Assembly: GCA_046330955.1 (NCBI GenBank)
Contig: JAXLRT010000022.1
Span: forward strand, 41,224 to 105,223
Source: JADJPO01 sp046330955
GTDB lineage: Bacteria; Actinomycetota; Actinomycetes; Actinomycetales; Kineosporiaceae
Direction of reading: 5' to 3'
Length of the DNA stretch: 64,000 nt
The notes below the pieces were generated by a model. That model was given only the letters and a program-made list of their open reading frames with translations, was not told the origin of the DNA and made no database searches. A program made the translations under genes and the position numbers. This document shows positions 18,012 to 26,609 of this stretch, piece after piece. Position 1 is the stretch's first letter, and every line of letters starts with the position of its first letter.

Positions 18012-18872
18012 TCACGGGTCGTGGCGCGGCGCGTGCCGGTACGCAGCCGTCGCCAGCTCACGGATCACCCGGCGCCGCACGTGCGAGTCGACGATGCCGG
18101 TGGTGCACACCGCCAGGGCGAAGCCCGGCCCATCGGGTGGCAGCACCAGCGCGGCGTCGTGCTGGACGCCGTCCAGCCAGCCGGTCTTGTTGCCCACCAG
18201 CGATTCGGCCGGCAGCCCAGCTGGGATCTCCTCGGCCCAGAACTGCCGGGTCAGGACGCCGCGCATCCACTCGCAGCGCGCCGGGCTCGCCGCGCGTTCG
18301 TCGGCGATCGCGACCAGCAGCGCGGACAGGCTCGCCGCGGTGGCCAGGGTGTGACGTCCGGCGGCCACGGCGGCCTCGTCCTCGATACCGCGCGGCACCC
18401 GCAGCCCGCCGGCGCCGAGCGCGTCGAGCCCGGCGTGCAGCGAGTCGACGTCCAGCAGCGCGAACAGGGTGTTCGTGGCCAGGTTGCTCGACCGGGTGAT
18501 CATCCGATCGGCGAGCACGCGGACGCCGACCCGCCGACCCAGCCAGCGATACAGGTGCGGGTCGGAGTCCTTGGTCGGATCGAGGGCGTACGTCCCAGTC
18601 ACGACGGAGTCGAACTCGTTGCGCAGCAACAGGTTCCATTCCAGGCTCACCACGCCGCGATCGATCTGCCGGGCCAGCTCGACCATCACGCCGAGCTTCA
18701 TCAGGGACGCCGCCCGGTGCGTCGCCTCGGGCTGCACCTGGGCGAACGGCGGCCTGCCGTCCAGCGGACGACAGTCCACGCTGATCATGGGGTGATCACC
18801 GGAGTAGACCGCCACCACCGGCTCGATCACGTTGGCCATCGCCTGCTGCATTGCCTCGTTTGCGCCGATCAC
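18012..18872 (-). CDS. Class A beta-lactamase-like serine hydrolase
   Basis: The 286-residue protein has the penicillin-recognising fold with all three catalytic boxes: SLMK (Ser56, Lys59), SSN at 128-130 and KTG at 229-231. No signal peptide is seen, so it may stay in the cytoplasm or have a start further upstream in a region without a clear hydrophobic stretch. Such proteins in actinobacteria range from true beta-lactamases to peptidoglycan-related hydrolases; resistance is not implied. The downstream end is convergent with hemW. Confidence 0.88.
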   Translation of the reverse strand: MIGANEAMQQAMANVIEPVVAVYSGDHPMISVDCRPLDGRPPFAQVQPEATHRAASLMKLGVMVELARQIDRGVVSLEWNLLLRNEFDSVVTGTYALDPTKDSDPHLYRWLGRRVGVRVLADRMITRSSNLATNTLFALLDVDSLHAGLDALGAGGLRVPRGIEDEAAVAAGRHTLATAASLSALLVAIADERAASPARCEWMRGVLTRQFWAEEIPAGLPAESLVGNKTGWLDGVQHDAALVLPPDGPGFALAVCTTGIVDSHVRRRVIRELATAAYRHAPRHDP

Positions 18873-18875
18873 GAG

Positions 18876-19022
18876 TCAGCGCCGAGGTCGCGGCGGCAGC
18901 GATCGCCAGGGATCGTGAACGATCAGGCCCACCCCGCGAAAGTCCGTGGTGTTGCGGGTGAGCAGGGTTGCCTCATGCGCCATCGTGATGGCGGCGATCT
19001 GAGCGTCGAGCACCGAGATGGG
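18876..19022 (-). pseudogene. Truncated PIN-domain toxin (FitB/VapC) C-terminal fragment
   Basis: The frame ending at 18876 encodes ISVLDAQIAAITMAHEATLL followed by TRNTTDFRGVGLIVHDPW. This is the last third of a FitB-type PIN domain with its conserved DAQIAA and TRN/DF acidic motifs. The first catalytic Asp and about 90 residues are missing: the preceding antitoxin gene runs straight into this fragment in a different frame. I infer an internal deletion. Confidence 0.7.
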
Positions 19023-19026
19023 GCAT

Positions 19027-19269
19027 CTACAGCGCAATGTCGCGCTGTGGGTCAGCGGCCCGATCCGGCACGGGGAGCCGGACATCCGGGGCGTCCTGGA
19101 AGTGCTCCCGGATCGCCGCTACGAAGTCGAACGCTTCTTCGGGGCTGCGGACTGCCTGCGCCAGGATCGCCCTGGCCTCGCTCTCCATCGACCGGCCGTG
19201 ACGCGTCGCCCGCAGTTGGAGCAGGCGCTTGGTCTCGTCGTCCACGCCGCGCACTGTGATCATGGCCAT
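19027..19269 (-). CDS. FitA-like ribbon-helix-helix antitoxin
   Basis: This 80-residue protein starts MAMITVRGVDDETKRLLQLR, followed by RATRHGRSMESEARAIL. That is the ribbon-helix-helix DNA-binding module of FitA/VapB antitoxins. The C-terminus (about residues 50-80), which normally wraps the toxin, is changed after the deletion joint (PVPDRAADPQRDIAL). A GGAGGTG site lies 8 bases upstream of ATG 19269. Its toxin is only a fragment, so it may now act, if at all, only as a repressor. Confidence 0.75.
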   Translation of the reverse strand: MAMITVRGVDDETKRLLQLRATRHGRSMESEARAILAQAVRSPEEAFDFVAAIREHFQDAPDVRLPVPDRAADPQRDIAL

Positions 19270-19340
19270 CTGAAACCCACCTCCCGCCTCAGACTACGCA
19301 TGCAGTGCATGCACGAGGCGGGAGTCGGGCGTCGAACAGC

Positions 19341-19850
19341 TCAGCGGACGAACCGGATGCTGGCCGGGTAGCGGTACTGCTCGCCGCGCGAGGCGGCCAG
19401 CGCGCCCAGGATCGTGGCGACCAGGTAGAGCAGGCCCACCAGCGGCAGCAGCAGGAAACCGACCAGCAGCAGCATGAGCAGGCCGCTGACCGCGGCGTAG
19501 ATCAGCACCGACAGGTTGAAGTTGAGCGCCTCGACGGCGTGCCGGCGGACGTAGGGCGAGGTGGTGCCGCCGGTGAGCATCACGACCAGCGGGCCGATGA
19601 ACCCCAGCGCGAACCAGGCGGCGACGAAGCCGGACAGGTGGGCGCCGATGGCCCAGCTGCGCTCGGTCTGTGTCGGGGCGCCGGGGGTGTGGTTCCAGGG
19701 AACCGAGGGCCGGGGCACCTGATGCGCCGACGGCGGGGTGCCGAAGGCGGGCATGCCGGACGAGGTGGGCCGCCCCGGTTCGGGCGCGACGGGCCGCGAC
19801 GGCTCGGACAGCGAGAGCGGGTTGGCGGTGGGAGAGGAGGTCTCGTTCAT
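19341..19850 (-). CDS. DUF4870-domain membrane protein
   Basis: The 169-residue protein has a proline-rich cytoplasmic start of about 60 residues, then the DUF4870 core. The core holds three to four membrane helices around AIGAHLSGFVAAWFALGFIG, the polar loop SPYVRRHAVEALNFN, and two further helices ending in EQYRYPASIRFV. The family is widespread and without assigned function. ATG 19850 fits the domain start better than the upstream in-frame codon. Confidence 0.85.
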   Translation of the reverse strand: MNETSSPTANPLSLSEPSRPVAPEPGRPTSSGMPAFGTPPSAHQVPRPSVPWNHTPGAPTQTERSWAIGAHLSGFVAAWFALGFIGPLVVMLTGGTTSPYVRRHAVEALNFNLSVLIYAAVSGLLMLLLVGFLLLPLVGLLYLVATILGALAASRGEQYRYPASIRFVR

Positions 19851-19925
19851 GACTCCATCAAGCCACCCCGACGCCCTCGGCCACATCGGTTGCCAACCCT
19901 GACCCGGCCCTGACCCGGCCCTGAG

Positions 19926-20723
19926 TCAGCCCGGACGGCGGGCCACGACGTACGCGGCGATGCTGGGCAACTGCACCCTCCCGCCGACCTCCAACTCGGC
20001 CACCCGGTCACGCATCGCCTGGCGGACGCGGTCACGGGTCGCGGCGTCCTGGGCGAGGTAGGTCTCGCCGATGGACGCCACCCCGCCCGAAATCCCGGCC
20101 CACAGGTCGGGCCAGGGCACCGCCCAGGTCCATCGGAGCTCGCGAGCGATCACCGGCTCCAGACCGGCCTGCTGCGTGATACCCGCCAACCCCGTCACGC
20201 TGCGTTCGAAGTCGAGCTCGGGCGGCAGCCGCTGACCGGGCACGGGTCGCGCGCCCGCCACCTCGAGGGCGTCGGCGAACAATGCCGCCTGCGCCGTCCG
20301 CTGGTTCGTCCAGGTGGTGAGCGCCACCAGCCCACCCGGCCGGACGACGCGCGCCAGGTCCCGCACTCCCGCCCGGGGATCCGGGAGGTGATTGACGACG
20401 AAGTTGGCCACGGCCGCATCGTGCGCACCTGCCGCCAGCCCCAGCTGCGGCAGTGCCGTCTGCATGACCGGAACCGGCAACCCGGCGCATTCGACTCGGG
20501 TGAGGTCGAGCATGTCCCGGTCGATGTCAGTGGCGGTGGTGGTCCAGCCGCACTCGGCTGCAGCTCGCGCCAGAGCACCTGCGCCGCACCCGACATCGAG
20601 CAGCCCACCCGGGGTGGGTGAGCCCAGGTCGGCCAGGATCGTCGGAATGGTTCCGGCGCACAGGCTCGCGAAGGAACGCCGGTACGCCTCGGCGACGTGT
20701 GACCAGCGACGCGCATCGACCAT
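19926..20723 (-). CDS. Class I SAM-dependent methyltransferase
   Basis: The 265-residue protein has the Rossmann methyltransferase motifs. Motif I is LLDVGCGAGALARAA (about residues 41-55), the acidic residue that binds the SAM ribose is in ATDIDRDML, and post-motif III is VVRPGGLVALTTW. The ubiE/COQ5-like arrangement suggests a small-molecule substrate, which cannot be identified. The gene is divergent from gpsA across a gap that holds a long inverted repeat. Confidence 0.88.
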   Translation of the reverse strand: MVDARRWSHVAEAYRRSFASLCAGTIPTILADLGSPTPGGLLDVGCGAGALARAAAECGWTTTATDIDRDMLDLTRVECAGLPVPVMQTALPQLGLAAGAHDAAVANFVVNHLPDPRAGVRDLARVVRPGGLVALTTWTNQRTAQAALFADALEVAGARPVPGQRLPPELDFERSVTGLAGITQQAGLEPVIARELRWTWAVPWPDLWAGISGGVASIGETYLAQDAATRDRVRQAMRDRVAELEVGGRVQLPSIAAYVVARRPG

Positions 20724-20768
20724 GGGATCACCCTAGGCAGCGTGCCGGGCACGGGGGCGGGCCTGACC

Positions 20769-20850
20769 ATTCGCACCAGATTCGTCAGAACCCGCCCGTT
20801 CCGGGCACCCACGGCCGTCGACGGCAGGTTGTGACGAATCTGGTGCGAAT
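20769..20850. repeat. 19-bp perfect inverted repeat in a divergent promoter region
   Basis: Arms 20769-20787 and 20832-20850 (ATTCGCACCAGATTCGTCA and its exact complement) are separated by 44 bases. The repeat lies between the divergent methyltransferase and gpsA genes, so it is not a simple terminator. It could be a cruciform-forming or protein-binding element, or a palindromic mobile remnant. Confidence 0.8.
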
Positions 20851-20924
20851 CCTCGGCACCGGTGGGCACTGGGTATCCGGCCGCAGCCCTGGATACCCTC
20901 ACTGCACAATCACCGGAGGTGTCC

Positions 20925-21923
20925 ATGCGCTGCGCCGTGCTGGGAGCAGGATCGTGGGGAACGGCGTTGGGTGCCCTTCTCGCGGCCAAGGGATGGCCGG
21001 TCACGATCTGGGACATCAACACCGAGGTGCTCGACGACATCTCCACGGCCTGCCGCAACACCCGCTACCTGCCGGGCATCGAGCTGCCGGCCACCCTCAC
21101 CGGCGAGGCCGACCTGTCCCGCGCCGTGGCGGACGCCGAACTCGTCGTCCTGGTGGTGCCCTCGCACGTCACCCGCCTGGTGGCCGAGCAACTGCGCCCC
21201 CACCTGACCCCGGACGCCCTGGTCTGCTGCGCCGCCAAGGGCATCGAGTTCGACACCCTCGCCACCATGAGCGGGGTGCTGCACGAGGTGCTGCCCGAGG
21301 TCACCCATCCGCAGCTCACGTTCCTGTCCGGCCCGTCGTTCGCGGTCGAGGTGGCCCGCGGCTGGCCGACCGCGGTCACCGTCGCCGGCACGGACGACGC
21401 CGCTCGGCGCGCCGTCCAGGAAGCCTTCTCGGGTCCGGGGTTTCGGGTCTACACCAGTGACGACGTGATGGGCGTCGAGGTCGCCGGCTGCGTGAAGAAC
21501 GTCGTGGCCATCGCCTCGGGCATGTGCGAGGGGCTCGGCTTCGGCGCCAACGCGCGCGCCGCGCTGATCACCCGAGGCCTGGTCGAGATCACCCGGCTCG
21601 CAGTGGCCATGGGCGCCCAGCCGGTGACGCTGTCGGGCCTGTCCGGGATGGGCGACCTGATGCTCACCTGCTCGAGCGAGCTGTCCCGCAACTACCGGGT
21701 GGGTCGGGGCCTGGGCAAGGGCCGCCCGCTGGACGAGGTGGTCGCCGAACTCGGCCAGGTCGCCGAGGGCGTCGGCAATGCTCGCAGCACCATGGCGTTG
21801 GCGCGCCGCCACGGCGTCGACATGCCGATCAGCGAGGCGGTGCACGGCGTGCTCTACGAAGGGCTCTCCGCCCGTGAGGCCGCCACCGCGTTGATGACGC
21901 GGGCGCTCAAACCCGAGGTCTGA
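20925..21923 (+). CDS. gpsA: NAD(P)+-dependent glycerol-3-phosphate dehydrogenase
   Basis: The 332-residue protein is a full-length GpsA, which reduces dihydroxyacetone phosphate to sn-glycerol-3-phosphate for phospholipid synthesis. The dinucleotide motif GAGSWG is at residues 7-12. The catalytic Lys lies in EVAGCVKNVVAIASG, and the substrate-binding GLSGMGDLMLTCSS follows. ATG 20925 has GGAGG 5 bases upstream. The upstream frame extension has no support. Confidence 0.97.
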   Translation: MRCAVLGAGSWGTALGALLAAKGWPVTIWDINTEVLDDISTACRNTRYLPGIELPATLTGEADLSRAVADAELVVLVVPSHVTRLVAEQLRPHLTPDALVCCAAKGIEFDTLATMSGVLHEVLPEVTHPQLTFLSGPSFAVEVARGWPTAVTVAGTDDAARRAVQEAFSGPGFRVYTSDDVMGVEVAGCVKNVVAIASGMCEGLGFGANARAALITRGLVEITRLAVAMGAQPVTLSGLSGMGDLMLTCSSELSRNYRVGRGLGKGRPLDEVVAELGQVAEGVGNARSTMALARRHGVDMPISEAVHGVLYEGLSAREAATALMTRALKPEV

Positions 21924-21953
21924 ACCGGTCCCGAGGCCTGAGCCGGTCAGCCC

Positions 21954-22688
21954 TCAGGCATCGGTGGCCGACGGCGGCCGCTGGGGCGGCTCGGCGAGCA
22001 GGTCACCACCGGGCGGGGGAGCCAGGGCCGCGGGAGGGCCGGGAGCAGGGGACGGTTTCGGTTTCGCGGCCCACGGCCCACGGGTGGGACGCGCTCGCGC
22101 GCTGCGTGTCAGCCACGCGGCCAGCACCAGGAATCGCAGGATCAACGCCCCGATCCCGAGGAACATCAGGGCGATGATCCCCACGATCATCAACCCCATC
22201 GAGATCGCCGGGTTCTGCGCGATCACCACCTCCGAGCGCTGCTGGTTCGAGATCGTCACGTGGTGGCGTCCGGCGGTGGCCACCTCGAACGTGGCGGCCT
22301 CGACCCAGATCCGGTTGCCCGTGCTGATGCTGGCGGAGCCCATCCCGGTGTCGGTGACCGGGACGCTCTCACCGTGCGGGCCGGTGAGGGTGACGTCCTC
22401 GGCGACGATGGCCCCGGGCTGGATGTAGGGGCCGGTGACGTGACCGTCCCGGTCGTAATGGACCGGGCCGGTGTAGCGCTCGTAGATCGTGTAGCCGCCG
22501 CTGGCCAGGTCGACGTCCCGCGCGCCCGGGGTTCGCAGGCCGGGTCCGTTCAGGGCCGTCGAGATGCCCACGAACAACCAGACGAACCCGGCGATCGCAC
22601 CACCGATCCCGGCCACCGCCAGGACGATCAGCAACCGTGAGATCACCCGCGACAGCACTCGGGGGTGCCTGCCGCCGGCTGCGGCCAT
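21954..22688 (-). CDS. Two-helix membrane protein, hypothetical
   Basis: The 244-residue protein has a first membrane helix near residues 17-45 (LLIVLAVAGIGGAIAGFVWL). An extracytoplasmic beta-rich domain of about 115 residues follows (TIYERYTG, VTLTGPHGESVPVTDTG, VEAATFEVATAGRHHVTISN), then a second helix (GLMIVGIIALMFLGIGALIL) and a proline-rich cytoplasmic tail. No family is recognised. The start overlaps the stop of the DUF3097 gene by one base (TGATG), so the two are co-translated. In actinobacteria this position beside DUF3097 varies. Confidence 0.75.
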   Translation of the reverse strand: MAAAGGRHPRVLSRVISRLLIVLAVAGIGGAIAGFVWLFVGISTALNGPGLRTPGARDVDLASGGYTIYERYTGPVHYDRDGHVTGPYIQPGAIVAEDVTLTGPHGESVPVTDTGMGSASISTGNRIWVEAATFEVATAGRHHVTISNQQRSEVVIAQNPAISMGLMIVGIIALMFLGIGALILRFLVLAAWLTRSARARPTRGPWAAKPKPSPAPGPPAALAPPPGGDLLAEPPQRPPSATDA

Positions 22689-23515
22689 CAGCGGTCCCCG
22701 GCGTCGGCGGTGACGAAGTCGATCAGCTGCTCCACCCGGCCGAGCAACTCGGGCTCGAGGTCGGTGTAGGTCGACACCGTTCCCAGGATCCGCTTCCAGC
22801 CCAGCGCGACGTCCCGTTGGTCGGCGTGCGGCCAGCCCAGCGCGTCGAGCACGCCGTGCTTCCACGACACCCCGCGCGGGATCACCGGCCAGGCCTCGAG
22901 CCCCAACCGGGACGGGCGCACCGCCTGCCAGATGTCGATGTAGGGGTGGCCCACCACCAGCACATGATCACTGAGCGGGCCGAGCCGCGCCACCGCACTC
23001 GCCTCGTGCCACTCCTTGGATCCGGCGACCAGGTGGTCGACCAGGATCCCGAGCCGCCGCCCCGGCCCCGGGGCCAGCTCGCGCACGGCGGCGGCGAGGT
23101 CGTCGACGCCGTCCAGCATCTCGACCACGACGCCCTCGATGCGCAGATCGTCGCCCCAGACCCTCTCGACCAGCTCGGCGTCGTGGCGCCCCTCGACCAG
23201 GATCCGTGACGAGCGCGCCGTCCGGGCCCGCATCCCCTGGACGGCGCGGGAACCACTCGCCGTCCGAGCCTGCGCGGCGCGTGCCGCGGCGACCTCGGCG
23301 GCCACCGGCGCCACCAGCTCGACCGGCTCGCCGTCGATCCAGAACCCCGGGCCGAGGGGGAACGACCGGGTGCGGCCCTTGCGGTCCTCCAGCACCACCA
23401 GATGGATGCCGCCGCTCTTCTCGGTGCGGATCACCGCCCCGCACCAGCCGGTCTCGACGTCCTCGACGACCAGGCCGGGGGCAGCGTCGACCGTGTGAAC
23501 ACCCCGAATCACCAT
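22688..23515 (-). CDS. DUF3097 protein (actinobacteria-specific)
   Basis: The 275-residue protein matches DUF3097, a family found in actinobacteria next to hemW and hrcA. Visible blocks are PGLVVEDVETGWCGAVI, ILVEGRHDAELVERVWGDDL (a Toprim-like glutamate/aspartate pattern, with the DxD equivalent in ILVDHLVAGSKEWHEA) and VVGHPYIDIWQAVRP. The Toprim resemblance suggests nucleic-acid enzymology, but no activity is established. ATG 23515 yields the conserved N-terminus, slightly shorter than typical members. It is divergent from hrcA. Confidence 0.88.
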   Translation of the reverse strand: MVIRGVHTVDAAPGLVVEDVETGWCGAVIRTEKSGGIHLVVLEDRKGRTRSFPLGPGFWIDGEPVELVAPVAAEVAAARAAQARTASGSRAVQGMRARTARSSRILVEGRHDAELVERVWGDDLRIEGVVVEMLDGVDDLAAAVRELAPGPGRRLGILVDHLVAGSKEWHEASAVARLGPLSDHVLVVGHPYIDIWQAVRPSRLGLEAWPVIPRGVSWKHGVLDALGWPHADQRDVALGWKRILGTVSTYTDLEPELLGRVEQLIDFVTADAGDR

Positions 23516-23615
23516 GGCGACCAGCCTGGCAGGAGCACGCCGGACGCCGGGGCATCGACACCCCTGGTCTCCGGTGAGGGGGTGGACCGGGCACGACCCG
23601 GTCCGTCGCCGTAGA

Positions 23616-23642
23616 CTGGCACTCGGCTTTCTCGAGTGCCAA
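23616..23642 (+). promoter_or_regulatory. CIRCE operator for HrcA
   Basis: CTGGCACTC, a 9-base spacer and GAGTGCCAA match the CIRCE consensus (TTAGCACTC-N9-GAGTGCTAA) at most positions, with the exact 9-base spacing. It lies 19 bases before the hrcA start. HrcA dimers bind it, so the hrcA-dnaJ operon is autoregulated and heat-inducible. Confidence 0.9.
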
Positions 23643-23660
23643 GACCCGCGGGAGGTGCGT

Positions 23661-24680
23661 GTGAGCGAGGATCGGCGCATCGCCGTGTTGCGCGCCATCG
23701 TCGAGGACTACGTGCACACCCGCGAACCGGTCGGGTCCAAGGCGCTGGTCGAGCGGCACAATCTGGGGGTCTCCCCGGCGACCATCCGCAACGACATGGC
23801 CGCGCTGGAGGAGGAGGGCTACATCGCCCAGCCGCACACCAGCGCGGGGCGGGTGCCCACCGACAAGGGATACCGGTTGTTCGTCGACCGGCTGCACGGC
23901 ATCAAGCCGCTGTCGCCGGCCGAGCGGCGCGCGATCCAGACCCTGCTGGACGGCGCGATCGACCTGGACGACGTGGTCGACCGGACGGTGCGGCTGCTCG
24001 CCCAGCTCACCCGACAGGTCGCCGTCGTCCAGTACCCCTCGTTGAGCCGCTCGACGGTGCGCCACATCGAGCTGGTGCCGCTGGGTGGCCACCGGCTGCT
24101 GCTGGTGCTGATCACCGACACCGGTCGGGTGGAGCAGCGCGTGGTCGAGGTCGCCTTCGACCCCACCGATCTGCTGCTCGGTGAGCTGCGGGCCAAGCTC
24201 AACGCGGCGGCGGTCGGCCGCGGCCTCACCGCGGTGGCCGGGATCGTCGCCACCCTGCCCGACACCTTCCCGCCGGCCGACGCGCCGCTGGTGCGCAGCG
24301 TGCTGGAGGCGCTCGAGGACTCCCTGGCCGTCGAGCGTGAGGAGCGCATCGTGCTGGCCGGCACGGCCAACCTGGCCCGGTCCGGTCCCGATTTCGGGCG
24401 GACCATCTCGCCGGTGCTGGAGGCGCTCGACGAGCAGGTCGTGCTGCTGCGCCTGCTGACCGAGATGGCCGACGACACCGGCGACGTCGGGGTGCGGATC
24501 GGGCGCGAGACCGCCTACGAGGGCCTGGCCGAAACCGCCGTGGTGGCCAGCGGCTACGGTTCACGCGGTGAGGTGGTGGCCCGCCTCGGCGTGCTCGGCC
24601 CGACCCGGATGGACTACCCGACCACCATCGCAGCCGTACGTGCCGTGGCGCGCTACGTGTCGCGGATCCTGGCGCAATGA
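23661..24680 (+). CDS. hrcA: Heat-inducible transcription repressor HrcA
   Basis: The 339-residue protein is a full-length HrcA. The winged helix-turn-helix is at about residues 1-75 (GVSPATIRNDMAALEEEGYI, then HTSAGRVPTDKGYR). The GAF-like and insert dimerisation domains end in GVLGPTRMDYPTTIAAVRAV. HrcA represses chaperone genes by binding CIRCE with help from GroEL. GTG 23661 has GGAGG 5 bases upstream, immediately after the CIRCE site. dnaJ follows after 25 bases as an operon. Confidence 0.97.
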   Translation: MSEDRRIAVLRAIVEDYVHTREPVGSKALVERHNLGVSPATIRNDMAALEEEGYIAQPHTSAGRVPTDKGYRLFVDRLHGIKPLSPAERRAIQTLLDGAIDLDDVVDRTVRLLAQLTRQVAVVQYPSLSRSTVRHIELVPLGGHRLLLVLITDTGRVEQRVVEVAFDPTDLLLGELRAKLNAAAVGRGLTAVAGIVATLPDTFPPADAPLVRSVLEALEDSLAVEREERIVLAGTANLARSGPDFGRTISPVLEALDEQVVLLRLLTEMADDTGDVGVRIGRETAYEGLAETAVVASGYGSRGEVVARLGVLGPTRMDYPTTIAAVRAVARYVSRILAQ

Positions 24681-24705
24681 CCATTCACAGACGTATCGGA
24701 GTTCG

Positions 24706-25827
24706 GTGAGCGACTACTACGAGGTTCTCGGTGTCTCGCGGGATGCAACGCCCGAGGAGATCAAGAAGGCCTACCGCAAACTGGCTCGGCAACTGCACCC
24801 GGACGTCAACCCCGGTCCGGAGGCCGAGGAACAGTTCAAGGAGGTCACCCGCGCCCACGAGGTGTTGTCCAACCCCGAGAAGCGGCAGATGTACGACCTC
24901 GGCGGGCACCCCGAGGGCAGCGGCGGGGGGTTCGGCCCCGGGTTCGGGTTCAGCGACATCTTCGAGACCTTCTTCGGGGCGGCCGCCGGCGGCGGGGCGC
25001 GGGGGCCGGTGCCGCGCCAGCGACGCGGGCAGGACGCGCTGGTGCGGGTCGAGATCGACCTGGCCGACGCGGTCTTCGGCGGCGAGCGCGAGCTGCAGGT
25101 CGAGACCGCGGTGGTGTGCCACTCGTGCGAGGGGTCCTGCTGCCAGCCCGGCACCCAGCCGACCACCTGCGCCATGTGCAAGGGCCGCGGTCAGATCCAG
25201 CGGGTGGCCCGCTCGTTCCTCGGCCAGGTGATGACCCAGCAGGCCTGCGCCGCCTGTCACGGCTACGGCACCGTGATCTCCTCGCCCTGCCTGGAGTGTT
25301 CCGGCGAGGGCCGGGTCCGCAGCCGCCGCTCGCTCAAGATCAAGATCCCGGCCGGCGTCGACACCGGCACCCGGATCCAGCACACCGGCCAGGGTGAGGT
25401 CGGCCCCGGTGGTGGCCCGCAGGGTGATCTCTATGTCGAGGTGATCGAGCGGCCGCACCCGACCTTCAGTCGGCGCGGCGACGACATCCACTGCACCGTC
25501 GAGTTGCCGATGACGGCTGCGGCCCTGGGCACGACGATCGAGATCGACAGCTTCGACGGCCCGCAGACCATCGACGTCAAGGCGGGGACCCAGTCCGGTG
25601 AGGTGACGACGTTGCGGGGCCTGGGGGTGACCCATCTGCGTGGCGCCGGTCGGGGTGACCTGATCGTGCATCTCACGGTGATCACGCCCACCCGCCTCGA
25701 CGAGGAGCAAGAGCGCCTGTTGCGCGAACTGGCCACCCGCCGCGGCGAGGAGCGTCCCACCGCGCGGATGACCGCCGTCCCGCAGGGGGTCTTCTCCAAG
25801 CTGCGCGACCGCTTCGCCGGCCGCTGA
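24706..25827 (+). CDS. dnaJ: Chaperone DnaJ (DnaJ2 type)
   Basis: The 373-residue co-chaperone has a J domain with HPD at residues 31-33, a short Gly/Phe-rich linker (GGGFGPGFGF) and four zinc-finger repeats. Two carboxy-terminal substrate-binding barrels follow. The last three zinc repeats are canonical (CAMCKGRG, CAACHGYG, CLECSGEG). In the first, CHSCEGSC, the last Gly is replaced by Cys, and a Cys-Cys pair follows. It stimulates DnaK ATP hydrolysis. As the hrcA-linked copy it is the second DnaJ of actinobacteria; the dnaK-linked copy is elsewhere. Confidence 0.97.
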   Translation: MSDYYEVLGVSRDATPEEIKKAYRKLARQLHPDVNPGPEAEEQFKEVTRAHEVLSNPEKRQMYDLGGHPEGSGGGFGPGFGFSDIFETFFGAAAGGGARGPVPRQRRGQDALVRVEIDLADAVFGGERELQVETAVVCHSCEGSCCQPGTQPTTCAMCKGRGQIQRVARSFLGQVMTQQACAACHGYGTVISSPCLECSGEGRVRSRRSLKIKIPAGVDTGTRIQHTGQGEVGPGGGPQGDLYVEVIERPHPTFSRRGDDIHCTVELPMTAAALGTTIEIDSFDGPQTIDVKAGTQSGEVTTLRGLGVTHLRGAGRGDLIVHLTVITPTRLDEEQERLLRELATRRGEERPTARMTAVPQGVFSKLRDRFAGR

Positions 25828-25837
25828 CCCCGCCGCC

Positions 25838-26593
25838 GTGACCGCCCCGCTCTACCTGCTGGACGGCGCCGGCGCCCCGGAGTTCGCCCGGCTCACCGCG
25901 GGCGACCGGCTGGTGCTGGACGGCGACGAGGGTCGCCACGCGGCGACGGTGCGGCGTACCCGGGTGGGCGAGTGTCTCGACGTCGCGGACGGCGCCGGGG
26001 GGCTGGCCCACTGCGTGGTGCGGGCCGTGGGTCCGAGCCGGCTCGAGCTCGCGGTCGAGGCGGTCGCGCAGCAGGTCGCGGCCCGGCCCCGCCTGGTGCT
26101 GGTGCAGGCGCTGGCCAAGGGCGGCCGCGACGAGTTGGCGATCGAGACCGCCACCGAGTTGGGGGTGGACGCGGTGGTCCCGTGGCAGGCGGCGCGCAGC
26201 GTCGTGGTCTGGTCGGGCGAGCGGGGACGGCGCGCGCACGGTAAGTGGGTGAGCACGGTCCGGGCCGCAGCCAAGCAGTCCCGGCGAGCCCGGCTGCCCG
26301 AGGTGCGGCCGCCGGCGACGACCGCCGAACTGGTGCGCGCCCTGTCCGCCGGCGCGACCGGGCTGCTGCTGCACGAGGAGGCCCACTCACCCCTGGCGAC
26401 CACCGATCTCACGGCGGACGGCGAACTCTGGATCGTGGTGGGACCCGAGGGCGGCGTCGAGCCCGGCGAGGTCGAGGCGCTGACCGCGGCGGGGGCGCGC
26501 GCCGTCCGGCTCGGGGGTGAGGTGCTGCGCTCGTCCTCGGCCGGGCCTGCCGCGCTGGCGGTGCTCAACACCCGGCTGGGTCGCTGGGGCTGA
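25838..26593 (+). CDS. rsmE: 16S rRNA (uracil-1498-N3)-methyltransferase RsmE
   Basis: This 251-residue SPOUT-class enzyme methylates U1498 of 16S rRNA. The N-terminal PUA-like region ends near residue 75 (GDEGRHAATVRRTRVGE). The SPOUT knot shows the family motifs AKGGRDELAIETATELGV, KWVSTVRAAAKQSRRARLPEV, IVVGPEGGVEPGEV and LGGEVLRSSSAGPAAL. GTG 25838 lies 10 bases after dnaJ, continuing the operon. Position next to dnaJ is conserved in many phyla. Confidence 0.96.
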   Translation: MTAPLYLLDGAGAPEFARLTAGDRLVLDGDEGRHAATVRRTRVGECLDVADGAGGLAHCVVRAVGPSRLELAVEAVAQQVAARPRLVLVQALAKGGRDELAIETATELGVDAVVPWQAARSVVVWSGERGRRAHGKWVSTVRAAAKQSRRARLPEVRPPATTAELVRALSAGATGLLLHEEAHSPLATTDLTADGELWIVVGPEGGVEPGEVEALTAAGARAVRLGGEVLRSSSAGPAALAVLNTRLGRWG

Positions 26594-26609
26594 CCGCCGG
26601 ATCGGGTGA

